Positions 1 to 8,045 of a DNA stretch of 64,000 nt are shown here, one piece after another. How positions within the stretch are numbered: the first letter of the stretch is position 1; every line of letters begins with the position of its first letter. This DNA comes from an uncultured Lachnospiraceae bacterium (GTDB lineage: Bacteria > Bacillota > Clostridia > Lachnospirales > Lachnospiraceae). The notes beneath the pieces were generated by a model. It did not search any database, had not been told where the DNA came from, and worked only from the letters and a program-made list of their open reading frames with translations. A program made the translations under genes and the position numbers. The stretch covers positions 77,936 to 141,935 of the forward strand of contig CALWLK010000088.1 in NCBI GenBank assembly GCA_944381505.1. Reading direction: 5' to 3'.

Positions 1-704
1 TGCTGACCTCGGCCATAGCAGCGCTTCACGTCATCATACTCATAGCCTGCAGAGATCTGGGCACGGCTCTTATTTTTTTTATGGCCTATGTGGCGATACT
101 GTATATAGCCACAGGGAAAAAGATATATGTCGTTCTCGGCGGCCTGATGTTTTCAGGAGCCGCAGTGGCGGCATATACGATCTTCTCCCACGTCAGGTCA
201 AGAGTCGAGGCATGGCTTGACCCCTGGAGCGACATAAGCAACAAGGGCTATCAGATCGCCCACTCCCTCTTTGCCATAGGTACGGGAGGATTTTTGGGCA
301 TGGGACTCATGCAGGGGATGCCGGAGAAGATACCAATAGTGGAGAAGGATTTTATCTTTTCGGCGCTGTCGGAGGAGATGGGAGCCGCAGTGGCGCTCTG
401 CGTCATACTCATATGCCTGGGCTGCTTTTTGCAGATGATGACCATAGCCGCCTACATGGACATGAGCTTTTATAAGCTGGTGGCGGTGGGACTGGGATTC
501 GAATACATAGTCCAAGTCTTTCTCACCATCGGCGGTGTGATAAAATTCATTCCCTCCACAGGAGTCACCCTTCCCTTTATGAGCTACGGAGGGAGCTCCA
601 TACTAAGCTCCTTCATTCTGTTCATGACAGTGGAGGGGCTGTATATCATAAAGAAGAACGAGGATGAGGAGTTCGGCGAGGAGCCTTCTGATGAGGATAT
701 TTAA
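1..704 (+). CDS. FtsW/RodA/SpoVE-family glycosyltransferase, C-terminal part
   Basis: The frame is open from the first bases of the window, so the N-terminus is missing. It encodes the last ~234 residues of a polytopic SEDS protein, the peptidoglycan polymerase family that works with a class B penicillin-binding protein. The early stretch reads RDLGTALIFF, and the end carries the family hallmark around 555-600 (FIPSTGVTLPFMSYGGSS). Several hydrophobic segments are visible, with a short acidic cytoplasmic tail. The stop overlaps the start of the next gene, a penicillin-binding protein, which fits a SEDS-bPBP pair. A second SEDS gene (ftsW) lies at 50 kb in the division cluster, so this copy is more likely RodA-like, or the FtsW-like member of an FHA/PBP/Ser-Thr kinase cluster. 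Family certain; subtype not. Confidence 0.9.
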   Translation, partial: LTSAIAALHVIILIACRDLGTALIFFMAYVAILYIATGKKIYVVLGGLMFSGAAVAAYTIFSHVRSRVEAWLDPWSDISNKGYQIAHSLFAIGTGGFLGMGLMQGMPEKIPIVEKDFIFSALSEEMGAAVALCVILICLGCFLQMMTIAAYMDMSFYKLVAVGLGFEYIVQVFLTIGGVIKFIPSTGVTLPFMSYGGSSILSSFILFMTVEGLYIIKKNEDEEFGEEPSDEDI

Positions 705-2178
705 AAGTAAAACCCGGGAAAGCGAGTCGGGATCCCGAAATCCGGGAAACCGCTCCAACAGGAGCATACTCCACATAAGCTACGCGGTCACCGGGCTGTT
801 TGCGGCCATGATCGTCTATTTCCTATACTTTGTCTTTGTCGGGAGCCAAAACGTTATAGGAAGCACCTATAATCCCAGGACAGACTCCTTTGCGGAGAGG
901 ATAGTGAGGGGCCCTATAATGAGCTCCGACGGATATGTGCTTTCGGAGACCGTAAGAGACGAGAATGGAAACGAGAGCAGGGTATACCCGCAGGGAGAGC
1001 TGTTCTGCCATCTGACGGGCTACACCTCAAGGGGAAAGACGGGGATGGAATCCTTTGGAAATTTTTATCTCTTGTCCTCACACATAAATCTCATAGAACA
1101 GCTGGAAAATGACTTAAGGGGCGAAAAAAGCCCGGGAGACAGCATATATCTCACAGCCTCCTATGAGCTTCAGAAGGTGGCTTCTGAGGCTCTGGGAGAC
1201 AGGAGAGGGGCGGTGATTGCCATGGAGCCCGCCACCGGAAGGATACTTTGCATGGTGTCAAAGCCGGGCTTCGATCCGAACACCATAGCTGAGGACTGGG
1301 AGGAGATAAATTCCTCCGGAAAGGACGAGGGACGGCTTTTGAACAGGGCCCTGCAGGGGGCTTATCCGCCGGGCTCCACCTTTAAGATATTTACAGCCCT
1401 CGAGTACATTAAGGAGCATCCTGAGGACTATGAGGACTTTCGTTTTGTGTGTACAGGAGAGTACCGGGACAGTGAAGGGAACACCATAAGCTGCTACGGA
1501 GGGGAAGCCCACGGGGAGCAGGGGCTCTATGAGGCCTTCGCAAACTCCTGCAACGGGGCCTTCGCAGAGATAGGCGGAGAGCTTGATCCTGAGAGCATGA
1601 CCGGGCTTTTGGAGAAGCTTTTGTTCAACTCGAAGCTTCCCATAGACATGCCTTACACGCAGAGCAGGTATGCTCTCTCATCTTCAGATACGGAATTTTT
1701 GAAGGCGCTCACCGCTATAGGCCAGGGAAACACTCTTGTGTCTCCGGGACACATGCTCCTTGTGACCTCGGCCATCGCCAACGACGGGGTGCTTATGAGG
1801 CCCGAATTTATCCAAAGGGTCGAGAGCGCGGGAGGGGAGACCGTAAAGACCTTCAGAGAGAAGGAATACGGCAGACTTTTAAAGGGCGAGGATGCCGAGA
1901 GGCTTGGCGAGATGATGCGCCTTGTGGTGACGGAGGGAACAGGCTCTGCTTTCAGGGACGCTCCCTATGAGGCCTATGTAAAGACGGGATCCGCAGAGTA
2001 TGAAAACGGGGAGAAGACCCATGCATGGTGTCTTTCCTTCGTGAAGCCGGACAGTGAAAGCGGCTCCTCGGGAATAGCGGTGGCGGTTACCGTTGAGGAC
2101 GGAGTGTCCGGAGGAAGGACGGCGGCTCCTGTGGCGAGGGCGGTCACGGATGCATGGTATCAAAGCGCCAAAAATTAA
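691..2178 (+). CDS. Penicillin-binding protein (class B transpeptidase)
   Basis: Membrane-anchored D,D-transpeptidase that cross-links peptidoglycan. I chose the ATG at 691 because GAGGAG (678-683) sits 7 nt upstream; an ATG at 664 has no such site. This gives 495 residues with one N-terminal membrane segment (about residues 30-55). The three transpeptidase motifs are all present: STFK with the catalytic Ser at residue 229, SCN in NSCNGAF, and KTGS near the C-terminus. The ~500-residue length and lack of PASTA repeats resemble the PbpA-type proteins found beside FtsW-like genes in Gram-positives. It overlaps the upstream SEDS gene by 14 nt, so translation is probably coupled and the products likely act as a complex. 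Confidence 0.93.
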   Translation: MRIFKSKTRESESGSRNPGNRSNRSILHISYAVTGLFAAMIVYFLYFVFVGSQNVIGSTYNPRTDSFAERIVRGPIMSSDGYVLSETVRDENGNESRVYPQGELFCHLTGYTSRGKTGMESFGNFYLLSSHINLIEQLENDLRGEKSPGDSIYLTASYELQKVASEALGDRRGAVIAMEPATGRILCMVSKPGFDPNTIAEDWEEINSSGKDEGRLLNRALQGAYPPGSTFKIFTALEYIKEHPEDYEDFRFVCTGEYRDSEGNTISCYGGEAHGEQGLYEAFANSCNGAFAEIGGELDPESMTGLLEKLLFNSKLPIDMPYTQSRYALSSSDTEFLKALTAIGQGNTLVSPGHMLLVTSAIANDGVLMRPEFIQRVESAGGETVKTFREKEYGRLLKGEDAERLGEMMRLVVTEGTGSAFRDAPYEAYVKTGSAEYENGEKTHAWCLSFVKPDSESGSSGIAVAVTVEDGVSGGRTAAPVARAVTDAWYQSAKN

Positions 2179-2179
2179 T

Positions 2180-2209
2180 TTGTATATCCATGTCCAAATA
2201 TGCTACAAT
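2180..2209 (+). promoter_or_regulatory. SigA-type promoter for the Nudix gene
   Basis: TTGTAT (2180-2185), an 18-nt spacer and TACAAT (2204-2209), with a TG dinucleotide one base upstream giving an extended -10. It lies directly after the PBP stop codon and about 60 nt before the Nudix start. Confidence 0.6.
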
Positions 2210-2269
2210 AGTGAACGAATAAAGCCAAAGGGCGAACGAGCGGCCCGGGCGGGAAAAGAGGAACTGCAT

Positions 2270-2713
2270 ATGATAGAGGCAGTAAGCTGCGGCGGCATAG
2301 TCGTTTACAGGGGGAAGATACTTCTTCTCTACAAGAATTTCAAAAACAGATATGAAGGCTGGGTGCTCCCCAAGGGAACCGTGGAGGAGGGGGAGACCCA
2401 TGAACAGACGGCTCTCAGAGAGGTGCGAGAGGAAACCGGAGCGGAAGCGGAGATAGTGAGGTATGTGGGGAAGAGCTCCTACTCCTTCATCGTGCCGGAG
2501 GATAAGGTGGAAAAGGACGTCCACTGGTATCTCATGCGAGGCTTCAGCTACAGGTCAAAGCCTCAGAGGGAGGAATATTTCATGGACAGCGGATATTATA
2601 AATATCACGAGGCTGTCCATCTCTTGAAATTTCCCAACGAGAGACAGATGTTGGAGGAGGCCTATGAGATATACAGGGAGCTCCACAGAACGGGAGAATG
2701 GAAAAGAGCATAA
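2270..2713 (+). CDS. Nudix (MutT-like) hydrolase
   Basis: A 147-residue Nudix hydrolase. The box G-x5-E-x7-REVREETGAE is complete (about residues 38-60), so the Mg-binding glutamates are present. The family cleaves nucleoside diphosphates linked to another moiety; the substrate cannot be told from sequence. The ATG at 2270 follows AAGAGGA, whereas longer readings run back into the preceding PBP gene and have no ribosome site. It has its own promoter and is followed by a hairpin shared with the convergent gene downstream. Confidence 0.88.
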   Translation: MIEAVSCGGIVVYRGKILLLYKNFKNRYEGWVLPKGTVEEGETHEQTALREVREETGAEAEIVRYVGKSSYSFIVPEDKVEKDVHWYLMRGFSYRSKPQREEYFMDSGYYKYHEAVHLLKFPNERQMLEEAYEIYRELHRTGEWKRA

Positions 2714-2735
2714 GAAAAGACCGTAAGAAAACAGG

Positions 2736-2774
2736 CCGCCGCCAAGGAAGATCAGATCTTTCCTTTGGCGGCGG
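2736..2774 (-). terminator. Hairpin terminator for the YihY gene
   Basis: Long inverted repeat with GC arms CCGCCGCC and GGCGGCGG and an inner AAGGAA/TTCC extension. Read on the minus strand it is followed by T-rich sequence (2713-2735), so it can terminate the minus-strand gene. The stop codon of that gene lies inside the hairpin. On the plus strand the T-tract is poor, but it may still act on the Nudix transcript. Confidence 0.6.
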
Positions 2775-3579
2775 TATTAAGGTAGTTGATCTCGGCTCCC
2801 AAAAAGACTATGCATATGATGGCAAATATCCAAAACATCAAAAGTATCAGTGCTCCCAGAGAGCCGTACATATAAGACAGATTCCTTATGTAGGTGAAAT
2901 AGATCGAGAAGGCATAGGAGACTGCGATCCATCCCACAGAGGTAAACAGAGCGCCCCTCACATGCTTTCCGAAGGAGGTCCGGTCTCCTGACATAAAGGT
3001 ATAAATAAAAGTGAAGGTCACAAAGAGCACCCCTATTGCCGTCACCGTCCTAAGCCCCATGATAAAATCAATAAGGTCGGAGAGAAAGAAGAAGCGGGGC
3101 TTCAAAAATCCGGCTATGGCGGAACCAAGGACCAGAAATACCAGTGTAAGAATAACAAGGACTATGAACACCAGAGTATAGAATACCGACCCCAGCCTTC
3201 GCTTTATGTATTCCCCGTTTACCGGAACGCCCCGAAGCCTTCTGAGGCCCTTGTCTATGTTGAACACTCCGGAGGAGGCGGTCCACACGAGAGCCGCCGC
3301 AGACAGGGAGATAACTGTACCCGGAGCATCAACGAACACATTGTCCGCAATGTCATATATGATGGATTTGAACTGGGGCATATCCGGTGTGGCGGAGAGA
3401 AGCATCTCCACCAGATCCTCCTTGGAAAGCCCCGGAACAAGCTGTACCGCCGCTATTAAAAGCATCAGAAAGGGCAGCGCCGATATCAGCATCCAGAAGG
3501 AGGCGGAGGCGGCGTAGATTATCATCTCATCCTCTGTAAATTTTTTGTACATTTTTAAGGCAAAACAAAGTATTCTCAT
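2752..3579 (-). CDS. YihY/virulence factor BrkB family membrane protein
   Basis: A polytopic inner-membrane protein of about 275 residues, matching the YihY/BrkB family (once misnamed ribonuclease BN). The N-terminal AASASFWMLISALPFLMLLIAAV corresponds to the family's AAxLxxxxLxSLxPLL region, and about six hydrophobic segments follow. The molecular function of the family is not established. The start is uncertain: the ATG at 3579 lacks a clear ribosome site, and a TTG at 3627 would add 16 residues. It is convergent with the Nudix gene and divergent from the ABC operon. Confidence 0.85.
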   Translation of the reverse strand: MRILCFALKMYKKFTEDEMIIYAASASFWMLISALPFLMLLIAAVQLVPGLSKEDLVEMLLSATPDMPQFKSIIYDIADNVFVDAPGTVISLSAAALVWTASSGVFNIDKGLRRLRGVPVNGEYIKRRLGSVFYTLVFIVLVILTLVFLVLGSAIAGFLKPRFFFLSDLIDFIMGLRTVTAIGVLFVTFTFIYTFMSGDRTSFGKHVRGALFTSVGWIAVSYAFSIYFTYIRNLSYMYGSLGALILLMFWIFAIICIVFLGAEINYLNTAAKGKI

Positions 3580-3753
3580 GGCAATTACCGATTCAAATAT
3601 GGAAAGATCCGTGAAGGCAGCGCGCAAAGCTGCGGTTTGCTAAATCATAGCACGACACGGCAAAAATGCAAAGGATTATTTACGGCTTTAAATTTTGAGC
3701 TCTTTAGTATAAGATATATAGGAAATTCTGAAAGGAAAGGAAATATCGACAGG

Positions 3754-5532
3754 ATGAAGAGACTCATAGGATATGCGGGGAGATACCCTATCTATTCCTT
3801 GCTTGCGCCTCTTTTCAAATGCTTGGAGGCCTGCTTTGAGCTTTTCGTGCCCTTGGTGGTCGCGAACATGATAGACATAGGTATAGGTACGGGCAGCATG
3901 GCGTATATATTGAGGCAGGGAGGGCTTCTGATAGGGCTTGGGCTCATAGGGCTGGCCTGTTCCATCACCGCCCAGTGGTTTGCGGCCAAGGTGGCGGTAA
4001 GCACAGGGACCGCTCTGAGAGAGGACCTTTTTTCTCAAGTGACAAGGCTTTCCTACTCGGAGCTTGACAGTATAGGGACCTCGACCCTTTTGACCCGCCT
4101 TACCTCCGATATAAATCAGGTCCAAAACGGAGTGAACATGTTTTTGAGGCTTTTTATGAGATCTCCGTTTATAGTTTTCGGAGCTATGATAATGGCCTTC
4201 GGAGTTGACAAAAGGGGAGGGCTCATATTTGCGGTTGCAGTCCCCCTCCTTATGATAGTGGTATTCGCAATACTTCTTCTCAGCATGCCTATGTATGAGA
4301 AGGTCCAGAGGCAGCTTGATAAGGTGATGCTCTCCACCGGAGAGAACCTTCAGGGCGTGAGGGTGATAAGGGCTTTCAACAGACAGGAGAGCGAGAAGAA
4401 GGCCTTCAAGGAGGAAAACGACCTCTTGGTAAGGCTTCAGATATTTGTGGGGCGCATCTCCGCACTGCTTAACCCTCTCACCGTAGTGATAATCAACCTG
4501 GCGATAGTTGCCCTCCTTTACTGCGGGGCCCTGCAGGTCTACAGCGGGATGCTTACTCAGGGAAAGCTGGTGGCCCTTGTAAACTACATGAGCCAGATAC
4601 TTGTGGAGCTCATAAAGCTGGCAAATCTCATCATACTCATATCAAAGGCCATAGCTTGTATGGGAAGGGTGAATGCGGTGCTCTCGGTAAAGAACGAGAG
4701 CGATATATTCGCTGATGCGGCCGGGGCTCTTGCAGAGGGAGGAGGGGACGTCCTCAAAGTCGGAGATCCGGTAGGAGAGCCCTTTCTTGAATTCAGGGAC
4801 GTATCCTTCGCTTACAGAGATGCGAAGGCCGATAGCCTTTCAGGCATAAGCTTTTCAGTGAAAAAGGGAGAGACCATAGGTATAATAGGAGCCACAGGCT
4901 CGGGGAAAACCACTCTTATAAATCTGATACCGAGATTTTATGATGTCGAAGAGGGTGGAATATACCTTGAGGGCAAGGATATAAGAGAGTATCCTCTCAT
5001 GCCCCTCAGAAGGCGTATAGGCCTTGTACCTCAGAAATCAGTCCTCTTTTCAGGGACTGTCAGAGAAAACATGAAGTGGGGAAGGAAGGAGGCCACGGAC
5101 GAGGAGATATACCGAGCCTTGGAGACAGCTCAGGCGAGGGAAATAGTGGATTCCAAGAGGGAGGGGCTTGACCTCATGATAGAGCAGAGGGGCTCGAACC
5201 TTTCAGGAGGCCAGAGGCAGCGCTTTGCGATCGCCAGAGCCCTTGTGAGAAGGCCCGATATCCTTATCATGGACGATTCCGCTTCGGCCCTTGACTTTGC
5301 AACCGACGCGGCTCTCAGGAGAGCTATAAAGGAAAATACCGATGACATGACCGTCTTCATAATATCCCAGAGAGTGAGCACAGTGAGAGATTCGGGAAAG
5401 ATACTCGTGCTTGACGAGGGAAGGGCAATGGGCTTCGGCACCCACCGCGAGCTTATAAAAAGCTGCGACACTTACAGAGAGATATGCTTAAGCCAGATGA
5501 CAGCGGAGGAGGTGGCGAGAGATGAAGCCTGA
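3754..5532 (+). CDS. ABC exporter half-transporter with degenerate ATP site
   Basis: A 592-residue type IV (exporter) half-transporter: six-helix membrane domain (about residues 15-310) then a nucleotide-binding domain. Walker A is GATGSGKT (379-386) and the signature is canonical LSGGQ (483-487). Walker B is followed by Asp instead of the catalytic Glu (D507-D508), and the H-loop His is Gln (Q539, ISQRVST). This pattern is typical of the degenerate-site subunit of heterodimeric exporters of the TM287/288 and BmrC/D type. The ATG at 3754 follows GGAAAGG and matches the usual family N-terminus. It overlaps the next ABC gene by 11 nt, so the two almost certainly form a heterodimer. Substrate unknown; multidrug or lipid export is plausible. 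Confidence 0.92.
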   Translation: MKRLIGYAGRYPIYSLLAPLFKCLEACFELFVPLVVANMIDIGIGTGSMAYILRQGGLLIGLGLIGLACSITAQWFAAKVAVSTGTALREDLFSQVTRLSYSELDSIGTSTLLTRLTSDINQVQNGVNMFLRLFMRSPFIVFGAMIMAFGVDKRGGLIFAVAVPLLMIVVFAILLLSMPMYEKVQRQLDKVMLSTGENLQGVRVIRAFNRQESEKKAFKEENDLLVRLQIFVGRISALLNPLTVVIINLAIVALLYCGALQVYSGMLTQGKLVALVNYMSQILVELIKLANLIILISKAIACMGRVNAVLSVKNESDIFADAAGALAEGGGDVLKVGDPVGEPFLEFRDVSFAYRDAKADSLSGISFSVKKGETIGIIGATGSGKTTLINLIPRFYDVEEGGIYLEGKDIREYPLMPLRRRIGLVPQKSVLFSGTVRENMKWGRKEATDEEIYRALETAQAREIVDSKREGLDLMIEQRGSNLSGGQRQRFAIARALVRRPDILIMDDSASALDFATDAALRRAIKENTDDMTVFIISQRVSTVRDSGKILVLDEGRAMGFGTHRELIKSCDTYREICLSQMTAEEVARDEA

Positions 5533-7312
5533 CAATAAGCTAAAAAAAACTCTTACAGGTATAAAGAGCATAGCGGGGCAGCGGGAGACGGTAAAGAGGA
5601 TACTTGGGCTGATAGGCCGCTACAGGATATTGGTGTTCATATCCCTGCTCCTTGCCGCAATGACTACGGCTCTCACGCTCTACATCCCTATACTCACGGG
5701 AAATGCGGTGGACTGCATCGTTTCCGAGGGAGAGGTGGATTTTTCGGGCCTTTTGGCGGTGCTTTTAAAGATAGCGGCGGCAGCACTTTTCTCAGGTGTA
5801 TTCCAGTGGCTTATGAACCATATAAACAACAAGATAACCTATCATGTGGTATCCGACGTCAGGGTAAAGGCCTTCAATCACTTGGAGGAGCTTCCCACAG
5901 CCTATTTCGACACTCACAAGACAGGCGATATCGTAAGCCGCATAATAGCGGATATAGATAGGTTTTCGGACGGAGTGCTGATGGGCTTTACTCAGTTCTT
6001 CACCGGAGTGATGACCATATTGGGGACTCTGTTTTTCATGCTCTATATAAACCCTGCCATAGCTGCGGTGGTGGTCGTGCTCACGCCCCTTTCCTTCGTG
6101 GTGGCGAGCTTTATAGCAAAGAGGACCTACGACATGTTCAGGAGACAGTCGGAGTGCAGCGGAGAGCTTACCGCCTTTGCGGATGAGATGATAAACAATA
6201 TAAAGACTGTCAAAGCCTTTGAGAAGGAGGAGGACTGTAGGGAAAGGTTCGGAGAGATAAACGGGAGGCTTTCGGAGTATTCTCAGAGGGCCACCTTCTA
6301 TTCCTCCATAACAAATCCCGCCACCAGATTCGTAAACGCCATGGTATATGCGGCGGTGGGTATAACAGGAGCTATAGCCGCCATGGCGGGCTATATTTCG
6401 GTGGGGAGACTTACATCCTTCTTGAGTTACGCAAACCAGTACACAAAGCCCTTCAATGAGATCAGCGGAGTGGTGACCGAGCTTCAAAATGCCATAGCCT
6501 GCGCGGGAAGGGTCTTTGAGCTCATAGATGAAAAGACCATAGAGCCTGATCCGGAGAGGGCAATGGAGCTGTCCGAGGTCGAGGGCAGGGTGGATATAGA
6601 ACACATGTATTTTTCTTATGTCCCCGAAAAGCCCCTTATAGAGGATATGAACCTTAAGGTAAATAAGGGGGAGAGAGTGGCTATAGTCGGGCCTACGGGC
6701 TGCGGAAAGTCAACGCTCATAAATCTTCTAATGCGCTTCTATGACCCTGTGACAGGAAAGATAAGCATAGACGGCACGGACAGCAGGAATATAAAGAGGG
6801 CATCCCTCAGGGAAAACTTCGGAATGGTGCTTCAGGAGACCTGGCTCAAATCAGGGACCATAAGGGAAAATATAGCCTATGGCAAGCCCAATGCCTCCAT
6901 GGAGGAGGTGGAGCGGGCGGCGAAGGAGGCCTTTGCCGACGCCTTTATAAGGCGCATGCCAAAGGGCTATGACACAGTTATAGGCGAGGACGGAGGAAGC
7001 CTCTCACAGGGGCAAAAGCAGCTTCTGTGTATAGCGAGGCTGATGCTTAAGATCCCTCCCGTCCTCATACTTGACGAGGCTACCTCCTCTATAGATACCA
7101 GAACAGAGATAAAGGTGCAGTCGGCTTTTGCAAAGCTCATGGAGGGGAGGACCTCCTTTGTGGTGGCCCACAGGCTGTCCACAATAAAGGAGTCGGACGT
7201 GATACTTGTCATGAAGGACGGAAGTATCATAGAGCAGGGCGGTCATGAGGAACTGCTTGAGAGGAAGGGCTTTTATCACAAGCTCTATATGAGCCAGTTC
7301 GCCGCATCTTAA
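5522..7312 (+). CDS. ABC exporter half-transporter, catalytically complete partner
   Basis: A 596-residue exporter half-transporter. Walker A is GPTGCGKST (390-398), Walker B ends in D518-E519 with the catalytic Glu, and the H-loop His (H550, VAHRLST) is intact. Its signature is LSQGQ (494-498) rather than LSGGQ. In the heterodimer that loop would face the degenerate Walker site of the upstream subunit, so both defects fall in the same composite ATP site. The start overlaps the upstream stop and is preceded by GGAGGAGG. The PAP2 gene follows after a short gap. Confidence 0.93.
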   Translation: MKPDNKLKKTLTGIKSIAGQRETVKRILGLIGRYRILVFISLLLAAMTTALTLYIPILTGNAVDCIVSEGEVDFSGLLAVLLKIAAAALFSGVFQWLMNHINNKITYHVVSDVRVKAFNHLEELPTAYFDTHKTGDIVSRIIADIDRFSDGVLMGFTQFFTGVMTILGTLFFMLYINPAIAAVVVVLTPLSFVVASFIAKRTYDMFRRQSECSGELTAFADEMINNIKTVKAFEKEEDCRERFGEINGRLSEYSQRATFYSSITNPATRFVNAMVYAAVGITGAIAAMAGYISVGRLTSFLSYANQYTKPFNEISGVVTELQNAIACAGRVFELIDEKTIEPDPERAMELSEVEGRVDIEHMYFSYVPEKPLIEDMNLKVNKGERVAIVGPTGCGKSTLINLLMRFYDPVTGKISIDGTDSRNIKRASLRENFGMVLQETWLKSGTIRENIAYGKPNASMEEVERAAKEAFADAFIRRMPKGYDTVIGEDGGSLSQGQKQLLCIARLMLKIPPVLILDEATSSIDTRTEIKVQSAFAKLMEGRTSFVVAHRLSTIKESDVILVMKDGSIIEQGGHEELLERKGFYHKLYMSQFAAS

Positions 7313-7343
7313 TAAAAGGGAAGGGGAGACGAGATTTACACAG

Positions 7344-8030
7344 ATGGAAGCTGAAAAGAACAAAAATAAAAAAGAGTCGGGGGGCATGTGGCAGATAAGG
7401 GCTTGGGCGGATTTTGTCAGGAAAAGAAAGGATTCTCTGCTCTTATTGTATTTCCCTGTTTATCTTGTCGCCTTCTTTACCATAGACAAGATACCTGCAA
7501 AGCATATCATAAGCTGCGCTCTTGACAATTACATACCCTTTAATCAGTACATGATAATCCCCTATTCCATATGGTATCCGTGGATCATAGGCTGGCTTTT
7601 TTACTTCCTTTTAAAGGACAGGGAGGATTTCATAAAGCTCGCCGTCGTAATGTTTACAGGCATGACCATATGTCTCATTATATACGTTGTTTGGCCTAAC
7701 GGAGTTATGCTGAGGGAGGAGATAGAGGGGACGGATATCTGCAGCAGGATAGTGGAGCTCATAAGGAGAGCGGACACCCCCTATGCGGTGTGTCCCTCCA
7801 TCCACATATCAACTATCGCGGCAATCCAGCTTGTCATAAACGACACGAGGCTAGAGGATTTCACCCCCACGGTAAAGGGTTACTGCTTGGTGATAACCCT
7901 GCTTATAGCCTACTCCACTATGGCCATAAAACAGCATTCCGCTATGGATGTTTTTTGGGGAGCAGTCCTTTCTTTTGTACTGTATTTCTGCTATAAATAC
8001 TTTGTGAGAAAGATAAAACTTCGCAAATAG
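7344..8030 (+). CDS. PAP2-family membrane phosphatase
   Basis: A 228-residue integral membrane protein with the C-terminal half of the PAP2 signature: PSIH (P151, S152, H154) and, after a hydrophobic stretch, S191-x6-H198-x3-D202. These supply the phosphohistidine nucleophile site of lipid phosphatases and phosphotransferases. The first PAP2 motif (KxxxxxxRP) is not obvious, as in the inositol-phosphorylceramide-synthase-like branch. The likely substrate is a lipid phosphate or undecaprenyl pyrophosphate, not determinable here. It follows the ABC pair by 31 nt and precedes uvrA by 15 nt, so it is probably cotranscribed with both. Confidence 0.8.
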   Translation: MEAEKNKNKKESGGMWQIRAWADFVRKRKDSLLLLYFPVYLVAFFTIDKIPAKHIISCALDNYIPFNQYMIIPYSIWYPWIIGWLFYFLLKDREDFIKLAVVMFTGMTICLIIYVVWPNGVMLREEIEGTDICSRIVELIRRADTPYAVCPSIHISTIAAIQLVINDTRLEDFTPTVKGYCLVITLLIAYSTMAIKQHSAMDVFWGAVLSFVLYFCYKYFVRKIKLRK

Positions 8031-8045
8031 TTTTGGAGAGGAAAA

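Noticed and set aside
3679..3723. Promoter search upstream of the ABC operon
   Set aside because: TATAAG and TATATA occur, but no -35 lies at 16-18 nt, so I did not list a promoter.
5792..6604. Long antisense open frame (270 codons) inside the second ABC gene
   Set aside because: It mirrors a clearly coding strand, has no ribosome site, and its composition (His/Tyr/Gly rich) is that of a reverse-complement shadow.
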